Shown piece by piece: positions 59,039 through 64,000 of a stretch of 64,000 bases of DNA (position 1 is its first letter; each line of letters begins with the position of its first letter). Source of the DNA: Trichomonas tenax. Its lineage: Eukaryota > Parabasalia > Trichomonadida > Trichomonadidae. Location: positions 1 through 64,000 of the forward strand of contig JALKBU010000156.1 in the NCBI GenBank assembly GCA_023091735.1, written 5' to 3'. Position numbers and translations under genes: made by a program. Under the pieces are notes generated by a model that worked only from the letters and a program-made list of their open reading frames with translations, did not search any database and was not told the origin of the DNA.

Positions 59039-59378
59039 CTTCGTTCAACGTAATTTTTTTGTTAACTAATTTAATTTTATATTTTTTGGATTTATAATTC
59101 CAAATTAATACATGTTAATTTATTGTTGTGTTTGTTAAATGTTAGAATCTTATATCAAATCATGATCAATATTTAATAATTTATTTGAATATTTAATATT
59201 AAAACAAAATCATTCAATAAATATCAGTGATTCTCTCACCATATGCTGGAATCACTAATTTCCATACTTAAAAATTGTTTTAAAATAATTCAATTTTTAT
59301 CAATATAATTTTTTGATAAAGAGTTTTTTCCTGTTGCAAATATGATAGTATATAGAGTTTTTAAAGTAAAAAGGAGCT

Positions 59379-60797
59379 TTATTCTAAAGAGAACGAACTC
59401 CGGATGTCACCTCTGCATACAACTAATTCAATGCCTCTCATTTCGACAGTCATAGCACGAAGTTCTTGAACTTTCTTTAATGCATTTGCAGGATCTTCAG
59501 ACACGTTTGCAAGAGCAAGCCATCCGTGGACTGAATCTGGATCTAAATCTATAGAAAACTTAGCACGCTCGATAGCCATTTCGTGCTTTCCGCGCTTGTA
59601 AAGAACTGTTGCGAGAGCTGCATGATATTCGGCATTACCTCCATCAATTTCGATGGCGAACATAAGATGCTTTTCTGCTTCATTTAAGTCCCCTGCAACG
59701 ATACAGAGTTGTGCATAGCAGTAAAAGAACTCAGCGCTTTGTTGATCGAATTCAGACCAGAGTTGGAAGCATTCTGATGCATATTGGATGTTTCCGAGCA
59801 TTAAGGATGTTCTTACGGTTGCATATAAAGCGTCTGGATCCTGTCTCCAGTATTTCTTGAGGCGCGGGAAGTACTTTTCGATCTTCTGCTTGTTTCCAGA
59901 TTCAGCAGCGATCAAAACAGCTTCGATGACGATGTCTTTGGCCCAGTAACCGGACTCAATTGGGGAACGATCTGCGAGATCCAATGCAGCCTTAAAGTCG
60001 CAGTTCGATCTAAGGATTTTCATCACAAGGAGAACTGTGTAAGGAAGAGAAGGATCTGCTTGAAGAGACTTCAAAGCATACTCAGAGGCTTTATCTTTGC
60101 GGTGGAGCTTGAGGTATAAAACAGCAGCGTTATAAAGCAGCTGTGGATTTGTTGGGTCGTCGTTTAAAGCAGCGAGAATTGGTGCTAAAGCTTCTTGTGC
60201 TTTAAATTGGATTTGATTTACTGAAATATTTTGCATGATTAAAACTGCCTTCAACGAGGCTGCGGCTGAGGGATACTTTGTTTCGAGTCTTTGCAAGTAT
60301 TTATTAACTTTTTGCGAATATGATTTTTCTTTTGCTAGGCAGATGCTTGCTGCCAATAAAACTCCATCACTTATCTGATTGTCGAAAACATCGAGCAATA
60401 ATGAGACTGCGTTATAGTTTCTCAATAAAATATAATCTGGAATTAATAAATTGGGGCATGTAAGTGACTGCACAATGGAATCTAAGATAGGGTTGATCAT
60501 ATCGATCTGTCGTAACTGTATTGAAGCGAATGATAAAATTGCAACAAGTTGATTTTGAAGATTTTCATCAGTAAACTGCTTTGGATTGCTTTCAAAACAC
60601 TGGCTGATTACATAACCGACAACTAATAACTCTTCAAGCCAAGATTGAGGATTATAAGGAAGTTCATTCTTCTCTGGAGCCGTCCAATTCGATCTTGCCT
60701 TCGTCATTAACGATTTTGCGTAAGTAATAAGAGATTTGGCGACGTTAATATCACGTATTGTATCTTTGCTAAGTTTGCGTCCTTGTTTTATATCCAT
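59379..60797 (-). CDS. TPR-repeat protein
   Basis: The 472-residue protein is all helical. Tetratricopeptide units are clear in the middle and C-terminus (LLYNAAVLYLKLHRKDKASEY, YCYAQLCIVAGDLNEAEKHL, and YHAALATVLYKRGKHEMAIE). The first 130 residues are less regular. TPR proteins are scaffolds; the ordering of blocks suggests a complex subunit, but I cannot identify it. Confidence 0.75.
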   Translation of the reverse strand: MDIKQGRKLSKDTIRDINVAKSLITYAKSLMTKARSNWTAPEKNELPYNPQSWLEELLVVGYVISQCFESNPKQFTDENLQNQLVAILSFASIQLRQIDMINPILDSIVQSLTCPNLLIPDYILLRNYNAVSLLLDVFDNQISDGVLLAASICLAKEKSYSQKVNKYLQRLETKYPSAAASLKAVLIMQNISVNQIQFKAQEALAPILAALNDDPTNPQLLYNAAVLYLKLHRKDKASEYALKSLQADPSLPYTVLLVMKILRSNCDFKAALDLADRSPIESGYWAKDIVIEAVLIAAESGNKQKIEKYFPRLKKYWRQDPDALYATVRTSLMLGNIQYASECFQLWSEFDQQSAEFFYCYAQLCIVAGDLNEAEKHLMFAIEIDGGNAEYHAALATVLYKRGKHEMAIERAKFSIDLDPDSVHGWLALANVSEDPANALKKVQELRAMTVEMRGIELVVCRGDIRSSFSLE

Positions 60798-60861
60798 CAG
60801 AAGATTTTGACAAATAAAAGTGTTTTATTCGACAAATTTGTTAAAAACATGCCAAAATTCA

Positions 60862-60872
60862 TTTACGTGACA
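60862..60872 (+). promoter_or_regulatory. TTTACNTGNCA element upstream of the TPR gene
   Basis: TTTACGTGACA lies about 65 bases upstream of the minus-strand start at 60797. ACATGCCA and TTGACAAA-type words flank it. Confidence 0.55.
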
Positions 60873-60962
60873 TAATTAATAAACTACAAGTCTGCCAAAA
60901 TACAAAAATTGGAGGGGGATCAACCTCATCAAAATAATTGATGGTAAATTTAAGAGAGTACT

Positions 60963-61107
60963 GGTCTGCACGACCCTACTCTTTAGGCTCTAAGCCTGAT
61001 TCGCAGTTTTCGATGTTGTGATTGATCGACGACCCGCAAGCCAAGCCTGCGTCGACACTGGCGGTGCCACCGAGGTCTGCACGACCCTACTCTTTAGGCT
61101 CTAAGCC
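60963..61107. ncRNA. GC-rich doubled hairpin element, candidate structured RNA
   Basis: A 34-bp unit, GGTCTGCACGACC then CTACTCTTTA then GGCTCTAAGCC, occurs exactly twice (60963-60996 and 61074-61107), 111 bp apart. Each unit can fold into two small hairpins (GGTC/GACC and GGCT/AGCC). The middle carries CGCAAGCC...GCGTCGA stem-forming text. The segment is far richer in G and C than the flanks. It does not read as a tRNA (no A and B boxes in register) or a known RNA. It could be a structured RNA gene, a protein-coding fragment or an element end. Confidence 0.4.
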
Positions 61108-61399
61108 CGAGTCTCCGTTATCGAAAAAATCTTTCTATTAATTTTATTCCACCATCTTATTTTGTCTCTGATTCTTTTAAACATTACTTCTTTATTTCAC
61201 ATTATTAGAATCCCTAATTTATTTTTATTTTTACTTTTCGAACTTGAATTTTTTTTAAACAGTACGTTATTCAAATTTTGAATGATAATTACATTTATAC
61301 TAGCAATAAGTAATCTCTTTCCAAATTTATAACCTCTCTAATATTTCAATTCGCCCATATTTTCAAAAATTCACTAATTTTTTTTTCCATTTTTGTTAA

Positions 61400-61525
61400 A
61401 TGCAAACTGGCTCTCGAATAGACTATATCGAGGTTTTGCGAGAGGGTATTAAACTCGAATTAGAGGCGAATTCAAAATACAATCTTCAAAAGACAGAACA
61501 TGGTGTAAAAGATGGTATGGAATGA
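61400..61525 (+). CDS. 41-codon ORF, unknown
   Basis: The ORF reads MQTGSRIDYIEVLREGIKLE, then a charged helical stretch and TGA at 61523. It is protein-like and preceded by ATTCACTAATTTTTT, an initiator-like run. It may be a small gene or a truncated one. No family was recognised. The rest of the 60798-62142 spacer holds only this, the GC-rich element and one promoter element. Confidence 0.3.
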   Translation: MQTGSRIDYIEVLREGIKLELEANSKYNLQKTEHGVKDGME

Positions 61526-62142
61526 AAAAATGCAACAAAAGTATTTATGATTAAAAAAATTAAATACTCTTTTGTTAAAAAGAGTGAGATAAAGCTGAAT
61601 GCGATGATGATAATATGATGGCTTATCACCTGCATATGTATCCGATTAAATATCAATACCCAATCTGATCATTTTTAGTAATCCTGATTTTATCTCGTTA
61701 TTATTCACTTGATTTGTCCATTCTCAACGCAGACAAATCAGTGTCTACTAAATATTGGACTTACAGGATAAAAATGTGTTGCTTTTTATTCGCAAAATAT
61801 TTAATCTTAATTTACAATCCTTACTTTTCATCCACATAGCATGCAAACAACATGAGTAATGATAACCCGTCAGTTAACATCAAAATAAATTAAGATATTT
61901 TTTTGATATAATATTGAATAATATATTTTTCATGCTTTATATATCCACAGCATTTTAGATGGGAAAATTTTTCATTTGCCACCAAAATTAGACCTTAAAT
62001 ATTCATACTGGTGGAGAAAAATCGAGATGTTTGAGTAGACGTAGAAAATTCAGTGACACCCTATTTTTCAATACCAAAAATCCGACAATCTGATTATTTA
62101 CAGAGTGACTCATTGACACGCAAAACACATCAGTTGATTGCA

Positions 62143-62408
62143 GGGTATAATAAAGAGTCACGAAAAGTGACATATTTACATGGCAGTTATAAATATATAT
62201 TTGACATGTAAAGTCTACCATTTTAACAAAGGGTGTTCTATTAAGCTTAATAGACTCTCTAATAAGATTTGCAGATGCTATAACAAGTTTAATTGAACTT
62301 ATAAATAATTAGCAAATGCATGCTTATAAATAAACCAATTTTACATGTCAAAATGAAATACTTTTGCCATGTAAGCTTATCACTTTTTCATGACTCTTTA
62401 TTATACCC
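62143..62408. mobile_element. Foldback element of 266 bp with about 70-bp terminal inverted arms
   Basis: Outer arms GGGTATAATAAAGAGTCAC (62143) and its complement CATGACTCTTTATTATACCC (ends 62408) are almost identical. The symmetry extends inward for about 70 bases each side, including paired TTTACATGGCA (62175) with TGCCATGTAAG (62365) and TGACATGTAAA (62202) with TTTACATGTCA (62340). ATCAGTTGAT occurs on both sides, at about 62128 and 62419, but not directly adjacent. There is no coding capacity. It is MITE-like or a compound regulatory palindrome. Confidence 0.6.
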
Positions 62409-62594
62409 AACATATACCCATCAGTTGATATCGAAAAGATCCCGAGAAATCTAATTATATATCAAGAATATGGAATTCTCATAATATTTATGAATAGATA
62501 GATGTGCAATGCAATTAATAGCGAGCATTATTAAGTTGTAGAAAGGTGTTATTTCATTATTTTTGGATGTAATATTTCGAATTTTTACTATCAT

Positions 62595-62719
62595 TTAAGA
62601 GAAAAATGTCTATGTATGACAATTTCAATGGAATCATTGAAGAAATTTATATTTTGAGCTTGAAGAATTCCACTTAAGAGAAAAATGTCTATTTATGACA
62701 ATTCCAATGGAATCATTGA
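62595..62719. repeat. Direct repeat of about 45 bp, 79 bp apart
   Basis: TTAAGAGAAAAATGTCTAT (62595) with ATGACAATTTCAATGG recurs at 62674 as TTAAGAGAAAAATGTCTAT with ATGACAATTCCAATGG, both followed by AATCATTGA. Function unknown. Confidence 0.75.
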
Positions 62720-62726
62720 TATGAGT

Positions 62727-62827
62727 TGACATGTAAATAGACGAATGAGCTTTTACACGTCAAACTCGAATTTTACTTGTCAAAATAAAAGTCATATTTA
62801 CATGCCAAATGAAAAATTTACATGTCA
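62727..62827. promoter_or_regulatory. Array of five TTTACNTGNCA elements upstream of the terminal gene
   Basis: Copies are TGACATGTAAA (62727-62737, reverse), then TTTACACGTCA (62752), TTTACTTGTCA (62772), TTTACATGCCA (62797) and TTTACATGTCA (62817). Spacings of the last four are 20, 25 and 20 bp, close to two helical turns. The last copy holds the ATG at 62822. Confidence 0.75.
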
Positions 62828-62845
62828 AAGGGCATTAAATCAAAA

Positions 62846-64000
62846 ATGATGTTGAGCTCTGAAGATACGAAGCTCACATTTCAATATCTATTTCAACCGA
62901 GAAAACTGACACCGAATGGAACAAAATTGGTTATGTATTTGAAACCAAAAAAGGAACTATTTTATTCAATTATTCCTGAAATCGCAGAACCAGTTGAAGA
63001 AATTCAACCAGAGGCACAACAGAACGAAGAAGAAGATAATGCTACAACAAATAATGATGAAATTCAATCGAATACACCGGAAAACACGAATCAAGATGAA
63101 AAACTTCAACTAGAACCACAACCAAATGAAGACAAAAATAGCACATCAACAGGCAATGAAGAAATCCCACCATCAAATGAAGTTACTCACAAACCAATTT
63201 CAATTCCAATTCCAGAACAACAAATTGCACCGATTTCACAACAAACGTCAAAGGAAATCCATGAAGAACCGATTTCAAATCCATTTGCAAAACAACAAAT
63301 TCAAACTCCATCTTTCGAAGATAATCAACAAGAAACAATTTCAAATCCATTTGCACAACAGAAAACTACAGAAACTCAACAGCAATCGATCAATCAATAC
63401 CAGAATCAACAAATTCAGCAAAATGAAAATACACCAGAAAATAAATCAGAAGAAATAATTGAAGAAGAGTCATCTATAGAAGAGATAGTTGTAGAAGAGG
63501 AATCAGTGAATGAACCTCCAAAGCCAACAGCTTCCACACATTTATCACAAGCACTACTGAAAAGCATTCCTGATACAATTCGATCCATCCTTGGCCGTGA
63601 TCCGAATTCGTATTGGAAGCTATTTATTGATAAAGTTAATACTATGGATCAAGAAGATGTTATTAAAGAACTAGAGAAATATGTTGCAGAAGCGGTTACT
63701 CTTGCGCCTGAAGGTCAGCATCCAAAGTGTATTTATACATTTACTATATTTATCAATTTCTTGATCGCTTGCAAGCCACAATACGAACAGTTGATTTACA
63801 AAATGTTCTTAGATTTTATAGATTCATATCAACCTTGCGACGAGCTTGATGATTTCGGCCAAGTAGAGTTACACTATTATATTGCTTTTATTCTTAATTT
63901 CCTTTTCTTGGAGCCATCAAGAGCGATAAAGATGGGATTACCATACGTTAATAATATACTATCACAACCAGGCTGCTTTAATACGATATCAGTTGGACTC
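62846..64000 (+). CDS. Gln/Asn/Glu-rich protein with NPF motifs, 3' end beyond the window
   Basis: An open frame runs to the window end (385 codons so far). A short folded start (residues 1-55, FQYLFQPRKLTPNG) is followed by a disordered Glu/Gln/Asn-rich region (55-225), which has two NPF motifs (SNPFAKQQ and SNPFAQQ, about 145 and 167) of the type that bind EH domains in endocytosis. From about 240 it is helical (KSIPDTIRSILGRDPNSYWKL and further). No family was recognised. The in-frame ATG at 62822 sits in a promoter element, so 62846 is preferred. Confidence 0.65.
   Translation, partial: MMLSSEDTKLTFQYLFQPRKLTPNGTKLVMYLKPKKELFYSIIPEIAEPVEEIQPEAQQNEEEDNATTNNDEIQSNTPENTNQDEKLQLEPQPNEDKNSTSTGNEEIPPSNEVTHKPISIPIPEQQIAPISQQTSKEIHEEPISNPFAKQQIQTPSFEDNQQETISNPFAQQKTTETQQQSINQYQNQQIQQNENTPENKSEEIIEEESSIEEIVVEEESVNEPPKPTASTHLSQALLKSIPDTIRSILGRDPNSYWKLFIDKVNTMDQEDVIKELEKYVAEAVTLAPEGQHPKCIYTFTIFINFLIACKPQYEQLIYKMFLDFIDSYQPCDELDDFGQVELHYYIAFILNFLFLEPSRAIKMGLPYVNNILSQPGCFNTISVGL

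Noticed and set aside
60963..61107. tRNA interpretation of the GC-rich element
   Set aside because: No acceptor, anticodon or T-arm arrangement fits; kept only as an unknown structured element.
62119..62430. ATCAGTTGAT copies as target-site duplications of the foldback
   Set aside because: They lie 5 and about 11 bases outside the arms, not adjacent, so they may be coincidental or part of a larger repeat.
63126..63458. Lys/Gln-rich ORF in the terminal gene
   Set aside because: It is an alternate frame of the Gln-rich tract; the main frame stays open to the window end.

Overview
This window is AT-rich, gene-dense eukaryotic DNA with no visible spliceosomal introns. It most resembles a parabasalid (trichomonad) flagellate such as Tritrichomonas or a close relative. 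The reasons are: short 5' leaders with an initiator-like TCACTTTT box just before many ATGs, stop codons often forming TAAA, a BspA-type leucine-rich-repeat gene, ankyrin relics, a trichomonad-type malate dehydrogenase, many coiled-coil and BTB proteins, and flagellar genes (IFT140, KIF6-type kinesin-9). The species is an inference from these traits, not from a database match.

Layout. 0-6 kb: two small ORFs, a four-copy 112-bp repeat, a GAF/cyclic-nucleotide phosphodiesterase with an altered metal site, and cytosolic malate dehydrogenase. 6-13 kb: a long empty spacer, a CZIB/DUF866 zinc protein, a decayed gene relic, a small membrane protein, and a HELQ/Hel308-type helicase pseudogene (one frameshift, three in-frame stops). 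13-19 kb: bromodomain protein, PP2A-B56-like protein, MRH-domain protein, type I membrane protein, and a C2-like Ser/Lys-rich protein. 19-30 kb: LRR/coiled-coil protein, class 3 lipase, an unlisted 49-residue Cys-rich (metallothionein-like) protein, a broken BspA gene, kinesin-9, and a BTB protein. 30-40 kb: multipass GT-C-like protein, myristoylation-type pseudo-GTPase, IFT140, MATE transporter. 40-48 kb: a repeat-rich, gene-poor stretch with nested inverted repeats, ankyrin relics and a frameshifted phage-type (DUF723-like) gene, interrupted by Lunapark and a coiled-coil protein. 48-64 kb: a coiled-coil protein, SAC3/GANP, triosephosphate isomerase, RGS protein, second GT-C-like protein, LisH/FOP-like protein, ARM/HEAT protein, tetraspanin, TPR protein, a GC-rich doubled hairpin element, a foldback element, and a Gln/Asn-rich gene that runs off the end.

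The most interesting signal is regulatory. An 11-bp element, TTTACNTGNCA (or its complement TGNCANGTAAA), recurs about two dozen times, almost only between genes and mostly just upstream of starts. It often forms phased arrays at about 18-25 bp spacing and also sits in the arms of a 266-bp foldback. By my rough base-composition estimate about one copy would be expected by chance. Together with the initiator box it looks like the main promoter architecture here. Because the element contains ATG, it creates false upstream starts for several genes, and I have corrected those starts.

Functionally the genes are mostly single-gene units on both strands with no operon logic. They cover glycolysis-linked metabolism (MDH, TPI), flagellum (IFT140, KIF6), signalling (PDE, RGS, pseudo-GTPase, B56), ER and membrane biology (Lunapark, GT-C proteins, tetraspanin, MATE), chromatin and RNA export (bromodomain, SAC3), and decaying multicopy families.
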